Source of the DNA: an uncultured Oscillospiraceae bacterium
GTDB lineage: Bacteria; Bacillota; Clostridia; Oscillospirales; Acutalibacteraceae
Assembly: GCA_900541565.1 (NCBI GenBank)
Contig: UQKB01000003.1
Span: forward strand, 62,001-126,000
Length of the DNA stretch: 64,000 nucleotides
Direction: 5' to 3'
A program made the translations under genes and the position numbers. The notes beneath the pieces are model-generated. The model saw nothing but the letters and a program-made list of their open reading frames with translations. It was not told the DNA's origin and did not search any database. Positions 47,786 to 56,328 of the stretch are shown in pieces (the first letter of the stretch is position 1; the number at the start of each line of letters is the position of its first letter).

Positions 47786-48661
47786 CTACACTTTCTCCGT
47801 AATCTTTTTACCAAATAAGCCTGTAGGCCTAATCACAAGCACAACCACCAGCACTCCAAATACAATGGCGTCGGCAAACTGGCTTAAATTCAGTATTTTT
47901 GCAAAGCTCTCTATCAATCCAAGAAGTATACCGCCCACAAATGCGCCCGGCACGCTTCCTATCCCGCCAAAAACGGCCGCTACAAAAGCTTTTATCCCTG
48001 GCATAGCACCCGTATACGGACCTATATAGTCGTAAGAAAGCCCATAAAACAGGCCCGCTACCGCGGCAAGTGCAGAGCCAATTGCAAAGGTTAAAGCAAT
48101 GATTTTATCCACATTTATGCCCATCAGCCGGGCGGCATCCTTGTCTTCCGCTACCGCTGCCATCGCCCTGCCTGCTTTTGTTCTGTTTATAAATAAAAAA
48201 AGGACAGCCATCAGCACAAGCGTCACCGCAAGCGTCACAACGGAAGCGCCCTGTATGACCAGGTTCTCTGTTATACGGATTGGCGCAAGATTCAAGATAT
48301 TGGGAAATGGCATCCGCCCTGTTCCAAAAACAAGCAGCGCCAGGCTTTGTAAAAAATAACCCACACCTATAGCAGTGATTAAAACCGCAAGAGGCGATGC
48401 ATTTCTTAGCGGTTTATACGCAATCTTTTCTATGATAATCCCCAAACCCACGCAGACAAGGATTGCGAATAAAATAGAAACAGCAGGCGGCATCGCCATA
48501 TTGGATGCTACAATCACTGTAAAAGCCCCTACCATAATAATATCTCCGTGCGCAAAATTCAGCATTTTTGCTATGCCGTAAACCATTGTGTAGCCAAGTG
48601 CAATCAGCGCATAAATACTGCCAAGGCTTAGGCCGGTAATAAAGCTGGATAAAAATTCCAT
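47786..48661 (-). CDS. livH: Branched-chain amino acid ABC transporter permease LivH
   Basis: LivH-type permease of 291 residues, about eight membrane helices. Motifs: GSIYALIALGYTMVYGIAKMLNFAHGDIIM (from residue 14) and the coupling loop TKAGRAMAAVAEDKDAARLMGI (near 160). The gene lies downstream of the livJ terminator-like hairpin, so it is probably expressed at a lower level than livJ. Confidence 0.96.
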   Translation of the reverse strand: MEFLSSFITGLSLGSIYALIALGYTMVYGIAKMLNFAHGDIIMVGAFTVIVASNMAMPPAVSILFAILVCVGLGIIIEKIAYKPLRNASPLAVLITAIGVGYFLQSLALLVFGTGRMPFPNILNLAPIRITENLVIQGASVVTLAVTLVLMAVLFLFINRTKAGRAMAAVAEDKDAARLMGINVDKIIALTFAIGSALAAVAGLFYGLSYDYIGPYTGAMPGIKAFVAAVFGGIGSVPGAFVGGILLGLIESFAKILNLSQFADAIVFGVLVVVLVIRPTGLFGKKITEKV

Positions 48662-48732
48662 TGTTTCCTCCGTCTGTTTTTGTGGGATGTGTTTTTACAT
48701 GTACCTTAAACGATGGTATCTAAAATAAAAAA

Positions 48733-48752
48733 GAGCACAGACTACTGTGCTC
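48733..48752 (-). terminator. Intra-operon attenuator between livJ and livH
   Basis: GAGCACAG / CTGTGCTC stem with a 4-nt loop and a strong T tract on the minus strand (TTTTTTATTTTA). It lies inside the operon, so partial read-through would give more binding protein than membrane complex. Confidence 0.75.
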
Positions 48753-48776
48753 CGCCTGTTGGTCACGACACGGCAG

Positions 48777-49931
48777 TTAACTTGCAAAAACATATTTTCC
48801 TTTTTTTATGGTAACCGCTCTTGCTTCCTTTGAAGGCTCGCCGTCCGCCGTCCAGGTCATGGCGCCGGTCAGCCCGTCCACCTGAATTTCGGTCATTGCC
48901 TCTGTAAGCTTTTTACCAAGTGCGCGAATCCCGATCGATACATCCTGGATGTCGGCCTTTTCCATAGCCTCTTTAATTGTATACACGGCATCATAACCGT
49001 CTGCCGCAAACTGGTCGGGTGTTGTCCCGTAAGCGTTTTGATAAGTCGCAACAAAGGCTTTTGTCTGCACATCGTCGGCATCTGCACTAAACGGTGTTAA
49101 AAACATAACTCCCTCCGCCGCTTCCGCATTGTCTGTGCCAAGTTTTTCAAAAATTCCATCCAGCCCGTCACAACCGAAAAACGGGATCTCTATCCCTGCT
49201 TTTTGCGCCTGTATCAGGACAGATGCTGCCTCCTGTGCGTAAACAGGAAGAAAGATCAAATCCGCTCCGGCGCTTTTTGCTTTTTGCAGCTGTATATGAA
49301 AATCTGTGTTGGTCTGCTCTGTAAAAGCCTGCTCTGTAACAATTTCAAGTCCGTGCATACTCGCCTGTTCCCGAAAGCTTTCGGTAATTCCCACGGAATA
49401 ATCGTTTGATTGATCGTAAATAACCGCTATTTTTTCCGCGTCGAGATTTTCAGCAATATAATCTGCGGATGCCTTTCCCTGCTGCGGGTCTGTAAAGCAA
49501 ATCCGAAAGCAATTATCATACTGCACACATTCCTTTTGGGAGCCGGAGGGTGTGATCATAAAAATTCCGTCTTTTTGTGTTTCTCCCGCCACCGCAATAC
49601 AAGCACCGCTTGTCACCGCTCCTAAAGAAACCGCCATACCTGCGTCCATCAGACGGTTGTAAGCATTAACCGCTTTGGCTGGGTCTGCTTCATCATCTTC
49701 AAATTTCAGCGCAAAGGCAATACCGTTGACGCCACCGGAGGCGTTGATTTGATCCACCGCAATTTGCGCCCCCTGTTTTACAGACACACCATATGTCGCA
49801 TAATCACCTGTAAGCGGGCCGATCCCTCCAAGGACCAATGTGTTTCCCTGATCTTGCGCAGTGGCGCAGGCTGCCATACAAAGCACGGCCAAAAACAGTA
49901 TTTCCACAAGCAACACCGACAGCTTTTTCAT
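48777..49931 (-). CDS. livJ: Branched-chain amino acid ABC transporter binding lipoprotein LivJ/LivK
   Basis: Periplasmic-type (here lipid-anchored) binding protein of the LIV importer, 384 residues. Signal sequence with lipobox ending at Cys22 (LCMAAC; Met at -3 is a little unusual). The type I periplasmic-binding fold shows GGIGPLTGDYATYG (near 36), FKFEDDE-like FALKFEDDEADP, GAVTSGACIAVA and YDAVYTIKEAMEKA (near 325). I start at the ATG at 49929-49931 with GGAGGT upstream, not the ATG six codons earlier that includes that site. Confidence 0.95.
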   Translation of the reverse strand: MKKLSVLLVEILFLAVLCMAACATAQDQGNTLVLGGIGPLTGDYATYGVSVKQGAQIAVDQINASGGVNGIAFALKFEDDEADPAKAVNAYNRLMDAGMAVSLGAVTSGACIAVAGETQKDGIFMITPSGSQKECVQYDNCFRICFTDPQQGKASADYIAENLDAEKIAVIYDQSNDYSVGITESFREQASMHGLEIVTEQAFTEQTNTDFHIQLQKAKSAGADLIFLPVYAQEAASVLIQAQKAGIEIPFFGCDGLDGIFEKLGTDNAEAAEGVMFLTPFSADADDVQTKAFVATYQNAYGTTPDQFAADGYDAVYTIKEAMEKADIQDVSIGIRALGKKLTEAMTEIQVDGLTGAMTWTADGEPSKEARAVTIKKGKYVFAS

Positions 49932-50505
49932 AACAATACCTCCGTTCAAACGGTGTATGCGGCGTTATTATTGTATATGGTTTTCCTAAAAATATGCAGC
50001 ACCTGCACCGGCGGCAGTGTGTCTACCGGGTGCGTTGCAGAACCAGGTTTAGATTAGATAATAAATTCATACAAAATTATCTGGTTCATAATTTTTTTAG
50101 AGATTTGTATTGACAGAAAAAGTCAATATAAATTATTTTAATTATATTGGATTTTTAAAATTAGTTCATTAAAAGAATTATTTTTTCAATTAACTTTATT
50201 TTCAAAACTAGTTTGCAGACGGTTATCATGCAGATATATATTTTTAATAAAATTTATATTTTATTTTTTTTATTTGACAAGGAGTGCAATCCGTTGTAAA
50301 AAGCCAAAGACTTTCAAAAAATTCAGTTTTATAAAATAATTGGTTATATAATTTATTATGGATTTGTTAATAAGATTGGTTTCCGTTAAAAGTTGTAAAA
50401 AATTAACAAAGGTTTCAACAACACTTTTGCAAGTGCTGTCAAAATAAAAAAGAGACTTTACTTGAGATGTTTATTTTATTTAGAAAGGAGGGATTCTTTA
50501 TAAAA
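49932..50505. other. Long AT-rich divergent intergenic region
   Basis: About 570 bases between livJ and the dockerin gene. From about 50.05 kb the DNA is strikingly AT-rich with long A and T runs, unlike its neighbours. A TTGACA at 50274-50279 with a weak TAAAAA 17 bases later could be a plus-strand promoter; TACAAT near 49.97 kb could serve livJ. No gene is seen. Confidence 0.5.
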
Positions 50506-51138
50506 GTGGAGTTTTTTAAAAAAGCCGTTTCTGCGATGTTAGCAGTTATTATGATATTTTTCTGTGTACCAAGCGCGTTTGCAATAACTGTTAAGGACGC
50601 TTATGAATACGGCGCAGTTTTAGTCTCCCTGCATTCAGGTTCTGAGTCTGTGATCAATGGATTACTTGTGGATTTTGATGTAGAATCAGTAAGCTACATT
50701 ACGCCCGGGTCTACCACTCAGAATGTTTATCATGTGAGATTTACGGAGAAAACAAAAGAAATCGTATGGGAAGCCATAGCGGTTCTTAAAAACAGCCCGT
50801 ATGTCAAATATGCTGAACCAAATTACTATGGGGAATATCTGCCGGTTGACGAACCTGTAACGGAACCCGCTACAAAGCCAGCCACAGATGCTACCGAGCC
50901 GGTGACAGAAGTTCCCGAACCAATTACTGATATGGTAAAGGGAGATGTTAATGGTGACGGGATCTTGTCAATGTTGGATGCCTTAGCTATTCAATCATTT
51001 CTTGCAAAGCTATGTGACTTAAATGAACAGCAGTTGTTAGCAGCAGATACAGATGGTAATGATTTAATATCTATCGATGATGCTACAATGGTTCAAAAAA
51101 GACTTGCCGGTTTTGCTATTGAATTTGGAAGCGATTAA
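50506..51138 (+). CDS. Secreted protein with protease-propeptide (I9-like) domain and dockerin
   Basis: A 210-residue exported protein on the plus strand. Signal peptide at 1-26 (cleavage after SAFA). Residues about 36-113 resemble the inhibitor I9/propeptide domain of subtilases, ending in VLKNSPYVKYAEPNYYG, the hallmark of such prodomains. A Pro/Thr-rich linker (about 114-144) leads to a type I dockerin (146-203) with two calcium loops, GDVNGDG and DTDGND. No protease domain follows. It may be a protease inhibitor docked to a cohesin scaffold; that is inference. I prefer the GTG at 50506 (AAAGGAGGG upstream, spacing long) over ATG at 50467, which lacks a site. AT-rich base use suggests transfer. 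Confidence 0.8.
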   Translation: MEFFKKAVSAMLAVIMIFFCVPSAFAITVKDAYEYGAVLVSLHSGSESVINGLLVDFDVESVSYITPGSTTQNVYHVRFTEKTKEIVWEAIAVLKNSPYVKYAEPNYYGEYLPVDEPVTEPATKPATDATEPVTEVPEPITDMVKGDVNGDGILSMLDALAIQSFLAKLCDLNEQQLLAADTDGNDLISIDDATMVQKRLAGFAIEFGSD

Positions 51139-51233
51139 ATGTAGCTAAACAATAATAAACTCTTTATAAACATCGTAGTGTTGTTGAAACATTTTACCAA
51201 TAACTAACGGAAAATTATTATGGACTTTTTTGA

Positions 51234-51270
51234 AAAGTCATGACCATCCCTTAAAAGGGGTGGCATAAAC
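51234..51270. repeat. Degenerate copy of palindromic element
   Basis: AAAAGTCATGACCATCCC followed by TTAAAAGGGGTGGCATAAAC matches the palindrome at 56184-56218 with a few changes, mostly in the right arm. It lies at the broken end of the Mbeg1-like pseudogene. Confidence 0.75.
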
Positions 51271-51302
51271 AGGGCCTAGAAGGCCTTAAAACAAGCCAGC
51301 GC

Positions 51303-51689
51303 CTAAATGACGCTGGTACCACGGAAGGCTACATATACCGTTCCGTCTCCCAGGTCAATATGTAAAGCCGAAAAATCAATCTGGGTAGAGACCTCTGTCA
51401 ATTCTATAAAATTAAAAAGCCTTACATCCCGATAGCGGTTTGATTCGGCCATCATACAAAAAAATTCCGCAGAAGGTCCATCTGCGCATATCTTCTTCCG
51501 GTTTTGCTGATAAAAGGCGGGTGCCGCTTCCGCGATGGCAACCTAGGCGCGTTCTTCCTTTGCGGGCACAATACCTGCCAAATCCAAATAGGCCAATTCT
51601 GAAAGCACAAGATTATCCACTTCACAAAATGGCCGCTCTGTGAAAGTAAGATCGCCGCGCCATTTTAAATAGCTCAAGATATTTCCCAA
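51303..51689 (-). pseudogene. Truncated, stop-interrupted Mbeg1-like (DUF2974) lipase-fold gene
   Basis: The minus-strand frame from the TTG at 51687-51689 (AAAGGAG eight bases upstream) reads GNILSYLKWRGDLTF and EVDNLVLSELAYLDLAGIVP, the start of DUF2974 (Mbeg1-like, alpha/beta-hydrolase) proteins. After residue 48 there is an in-frame TAG (51543-51545), beyond which the same frame continues with family sequence (VAIAEAAPAFYQQN, MMAESNRYRDVRLF, LGDGTVYVAFRGT). It then stops at 51303, before the region that would carry the nucleophile serine. A palindromic element lies about 30 bases beyond. So the gene is broken twice: a nonsense codon and a lost 3' part. Confidence 0.8.
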
Positions 51690-51791
51690 AGCATTGTCTC
51701 CTTTCTTTTGTTCTTTCATACTTTCAGTATACCGGCGCCCTGTTATCAAAAGAATTGAGAAATGTTTGTAAGATATTAAAAGCTAACAGAA

Positions 51792-51836
51792 AAACAGACT
51801 GGACAGCAGGGAGACTCCCTTTGGTCCAGTCTGTTT
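51792..51836 (-). terminator. Terminator-like hairpin 1 of 3
   Basis: A 13-bp stem (AAACAGACTGGAC at 51792-51804, complement at 51824-51836) encloses a second small stem (AGGGAG/CTCCCT). On the minus strand it is followed by TTTTTCTG. Confidence 0.7.
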
Positions 51837-51847
51837 CCTTATACAAC

Positions 51848-51879
51848 AAAAAACAGCGTTCTATAAAACGCTGTTTTTT
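51848..51879. terminator. Terminator-like hairpin 2 of 3
   Basis: A 13-bp stem AAAAAACAGCGTT / AACGCTGTTTTTT with a 6-nt loop. It ends in a T tract on either strand. Confidence 0.75.
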
Positions 51880-51937
51880 ACATAAGTATAATATTGTATC
51901 TTACTATTACATTTTAAGGCAGCTTCTTTTAACTGAG

Positions 51938-51969
51938 AAACCGCACTGTGTTTTGACACAGTGCGGTTT
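51938..51969. terminator. Hairpin 3 of 3, first after groEL
   Basis: A 13-bp stem AAACCGCACTGTG and complement with a 6-nt loop, 41 bases after the groEL stop. The T tract is better on the plus strand (GGTTTTTG) than on the minus strand. Confidence 0.7.
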
Positions 51970-52009
51970 TTGATAGAATAACAAGTAAAATAAGAGCAGT
52001 TTGCAGCTT

Positions 52010-53647
<1,638 letters not shown>

Positions 53648-53675
53648 CTATATACGTATACAATTTTTAAAGATA

Positions 53676-53996
<321 letters not shown>

Positions 53997-54023
53997 TTAG
54001 CACTCTTGCTTCTTGAGTGCTAA
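53997..54023 (-). promoter_or_regulatory. CIRCE operator (HrcA binding site)
   Basis: A perfect CIRCE: TTAGCACTC, nine bases, GAGTGCTAA, between the groE promoter and the groES ribosome site. It marks repression by HrcA, derepressed on heat shock. The hrcA gene itself is not in the window. Confidence 0.97.
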
Positions 54024-54027
54024 ATAT

Positions 54028-54056
54028 ATACTAACCCTTTCCTGCAAAAAAATCAA
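54028..54056 (-). promoter_or_regulatory. Sigma-A promoter of groESL
   Basis: TTGATT (54051-54056), 17-base spacer and TAGTAT (54028-54033) on the minus strand, directly upstream of CIRCE. Confidence 0.7.
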
Positions 54057-54225
54057 GTAAAATTTTCCTTCTTCATAAATTATTTACATATTCAATAAGT
54101 CTATGTGAAAAACGGTACAAAATATACCTTTTTCTTACAAAGCAAAAAATAAGCGCTTTGTTTTTCTAAAGCCAAAAAGGCAAAAGAAGAAAGCGCACAA
54201 GAAATTTTATATGCGCCTTATCTAT

Positions 54226-55347
54226 TTAATTTTTAAAATACATATATACCTGACATTTGATCATACCGTTATAAAGCTTCCTACGCTTATCGGCCTTGCG
54301 CCCAAAAAAGTGCTCAAACAATTCGTCCGGGCTGATCACCGTATAGCTCCAGCCCGGCTTTTTTTCAAAACGAGCACCCATTATACCGTATAACTTCCGC
54401 GCCTGCTTTACATCAAGAAGCCTTTCACCATACGGCGGGTTGCAAATTACGCTGGCGCGCGGCATTGTTTCATAAAAATTACAAATATCCCTTTTTTGAA
54501 ATATAATTGCATCCGCAACGCCGGCTTTCCCGGCATTTTCTTTTGCAAGCTGCAGCGCCTGTTGGTCTATATCATACCCCAGCCCTTCAAAAGCGCTGTC
54601 CCTTTTAATTGCATCCCACGCCGCTTCTTTTTCCCTTTTCCAAATAATTTGCGGCATATTTTCCCATTCCTGCGCTGTAAAACGTCTGTGCAGACCCGGC
54701 GCAATATTTCTTGCTTTCATGGCAGCTTCTATTAAAATTGTGCCTGAACCACACATAGGGTCGATCACAGTATGATTTGCACGCACTTTTGACAAATCCG
54801 CCATGGCCGCTGCCAGGGTTTCCTTCAGCGGCGCCGGCCCGGCGTTTTGCCGGTACCCCCGCTTATACAACCCAGTGCCGCTTGTGTCGATCATCATACT
54901 GACCATATCCTTCAAAATCAAAAACTGTATTTGGTAAAGATGCCCCGTTTCTTCAAACCATTCTATCCGGTACTTGCTTTTGAGTCGTTCTACCACCGCT
55001 TTTTTGATAATTGACTGGCAATCCGGAACACTCATAAGTTTGGAAGAAAGGGCTTTTCCCTTCACAGGGAACCGATCCTTTTTTCCAATAAAATTCTCCC
55101 AGGGTAATGCCTTTATCTGTTCAAAAAGGTTGTCAAACGTATCAGCCCGAAAAGTACCCATGAAAATTTGTACACGTTCTGCAAAGCGCGAACATAAGTT
55201 TATTCTTGCCAGCATTGTAAAATCTCCGTCACATAGTACCCTTCCGTTTTCCGGACGTACGTTTTGGGCATTCATTCTTCTAAGCTCTTCTGCAACTAGG
55301 CCTTCCATACCGAGCAAACAGGGGCAAACCAGTTTAAATTGTTCCAT
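54226..55347 (-). CDS. THUMP-domain 23S rRNA guanine-N2 methyltransferase (RlmL/YpsC-like)
   Basis: A 373-residue class I SAM-dependent RNA methyltransferase. An N-terminal ferredoxin-like/THUMP region (about 1-155) is followed by the Rossmann methyltransferase domain, with DPMCGSGTILIEAAM (near 190), GYDIDQQALQLAKENA (near 248) and the catalytic NPPYGERL (near 307). This matches the N-terminal half of RlmL and Bacillus YpsC, predicted to make m2G in 23S rRNA. I start at the ATG at 55345-55347, with AAAGGA seven bases upstream. Confidence 0.92.
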   Translation of the reverse strand: MEQFKLVCPCLLGMEGLVAEELRRMNAQNVRPENGRVLCDGDFTMLARINLCSRFAERVQIFMGTFRADTFDNLFEQIKALPWENFIGKKDRFPVKGKALSSKLMSVPDCQSIIKKAVVERLKSKYRIEWFEETGHLYQIQFLILKDMVSMMIDTSGTGLYKRGYRQNAGPAPLKETLAAAMADLSKVRANHTVIDPMCGSGTILIEAAMKARNIAPGLHRRFTAQEWENMPQIIWKREKEAAWDAIKRDSAFEGLGYDIDQQALQLAKENAGKAGVADAIIFQKRDICNFYETMPRASVICNPPYGERLLDVKQARKLYGIMGARFEKKPGWSYTVISPDELFEHFFGRKADKRRKLYNGMIKCQVYMYFKN

Positions 55348-55439
55348 AATCATTTCCTTTACTTAATGCACGATGCTTATTACTATAGCACCGTACAAAA
55401 TATTTGTCGAGTCTTTTTTCTTTTTTGCAAAAGTAAAAA

Positions 55440-55462
55440 GCGGAGCGCTGGAGGCGCTCCGC
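55440..55462 (-). terminator. Terminator of hpf
   Basis: A perfect 9-bp GC-rich stem GCGGAGCGC / GCGCTCCGC with a 5-nt loop, followed on the minus strand by TTTTTACTTTT. Confidence 0.88.
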
Positions 55463-55478
55463 CAAATACGTATATATA

Positions 55479-56018
55479 TTAATCATTTGTAGGCTGCAGC
55501 AATCCGTAAGCGCCGTCGTCGCGGCAATAGACAACGTTGATTTCCTGCGTGTCTGCGTTTCTAAACATAAAAAACTTATGATTCACCATATTCATACGCA
55601 GAATTGCCTCGTCGACCAGCATAGGTTTGACAGGAATATTTTTCACCCTGCAAACTTCATAGCTTGTTTCTTCGTCAATATCGTCCAGCTCCGGCGTCTG
55701 TGCAATATATTCGTCGAACACCCCGGAACGCAATTTTTTTTCAAGCTTTGCCTTATTTTTCCGAATTTGCCTTCCCAAGACATCTACGACCTTGTCCAGC
55801 GCATCGTTCATTTCGGGCGCAGTGTTTTCCGCACGGTAAATCATCCCGTTGTCGTTTATGGTTATTTCAACCGTCTGCCTGTTTTTTTCAAGCGTTACCG
55901 TAACGTTTGCCAACGCGTCTTCGCCAAAAATGCGCTCAAATTTTTTTAGTTTTTTTTCAACACGCTCCTTAAAATTATCCCGCAAATTTACCTTCCTGGC
56001 TGTATAGGTAGTGGTCAT
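55479..56018 (-). CDS. hpf: Ribosome hibernation promoting factor, long form
   Basis: Long HPF (179 residues), which dimerises 70S ribosomes into inactive 100S particles in stationary phase. The N-terminal domain (about 1-100) has the beta-alpha-beta-beta-beta-alpha pattern with LEKNRQTVEITINDNGMIYRAE; the C-terminal dimerisation domain (about 120-179) has VKNIPVKPMLVDEAILRMNM and NHKFFMFRNADTQEINVVYCR, diagnostic. The start ATG has AAGGAGG upstream. Single gene with its own terminator; a TGCTATACT extended -10 box lies at 56075-56086. Confidence 0.97.
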   Translation of the reverse strand: MTTTYTARKVNLRDNFKERVEKKLKKFERIFGEDALANVTVTLEKNRQTVEITINDNGMIYRAENTAPEMNDALDKVVDVLGRQIRKNKAKLEKKLRSGVFDEYIAQTPELDDIDEETSYEVCRVKNIPVKPMLVDEAILRMNMVNHKFFMFRNADTQEINVVYCRDDGAYGLLQPTND

Positions 56019-56328
56019 AGCTTCGTCCTCCTTTTCAGTTACATAAAATAAGGAAAAGCTTTCCTTATTTCTTTTTTAGTATAGCATATATTTTATAAAA
56101 ATGGAACACAATTTTGTAACTTATTTATTAAAATTTACAGCTTTTAGAAAAAATACATATTTTCATAGCACAAGCTTTATAAAAGTCATGACCACCCCTA
56201 AAAGGGGTGGTCATGACTAAATCAAATATTAATGCCCGTCAAGCGCATTTTCAGTTTGGAGGACGGTAAATATGCACGATTATACATAAGCTAACAGTCT
56301 AAGCATACAGCCTGTATATATCATCACG
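56019..56328. other. Intergenic region with hpf promoter and a palindrome
   Basis: About 310 bases. It holds an extended -10 promoter for hpf (TATACT at 56078-56083), a small palindrome in the hpf leader (AATAAGGAAAAGCTTTCCTTATT) and the perfect palindromic element at 56184-56218. No gene was found. Confidence 0.6.
56184..56218. repeat. Perfect 16-bp palindromic element
   Basis: AGTCATGACCACCCCT and its exact complement, separated by three A residues. A degenerate second copy occurs at 51234-51270. It lies between hpf and the divergent metG, at a point where gene order departs from the usual. It could be an end hairpin of an IS200/IS605-like element, a REP-type repeat, or a terminator; there is no clear T tract. 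Confidence 0.85.

Larger units (their letters stand above)
51690..52009. other. Intergenic region with three tandem hairpins
   Basis: About 320 bases between the Mbeg1-like pseudogene and groEL. It contains no gene I can support, but three long inverted repeats listed separately. Confidence 0.6.

Noticed and set aside
51303..51360. T-box-like motif (GGTACCACGG ... CCGTTCCGTC) on the plus strand
   Set aside because: Read on the minus strand the same bases encode YVAFRGT of the Mbeg1-like pseudogene, so the resemblance is explained by coding sequence. There is no downstream gene for a T-box to regulate.
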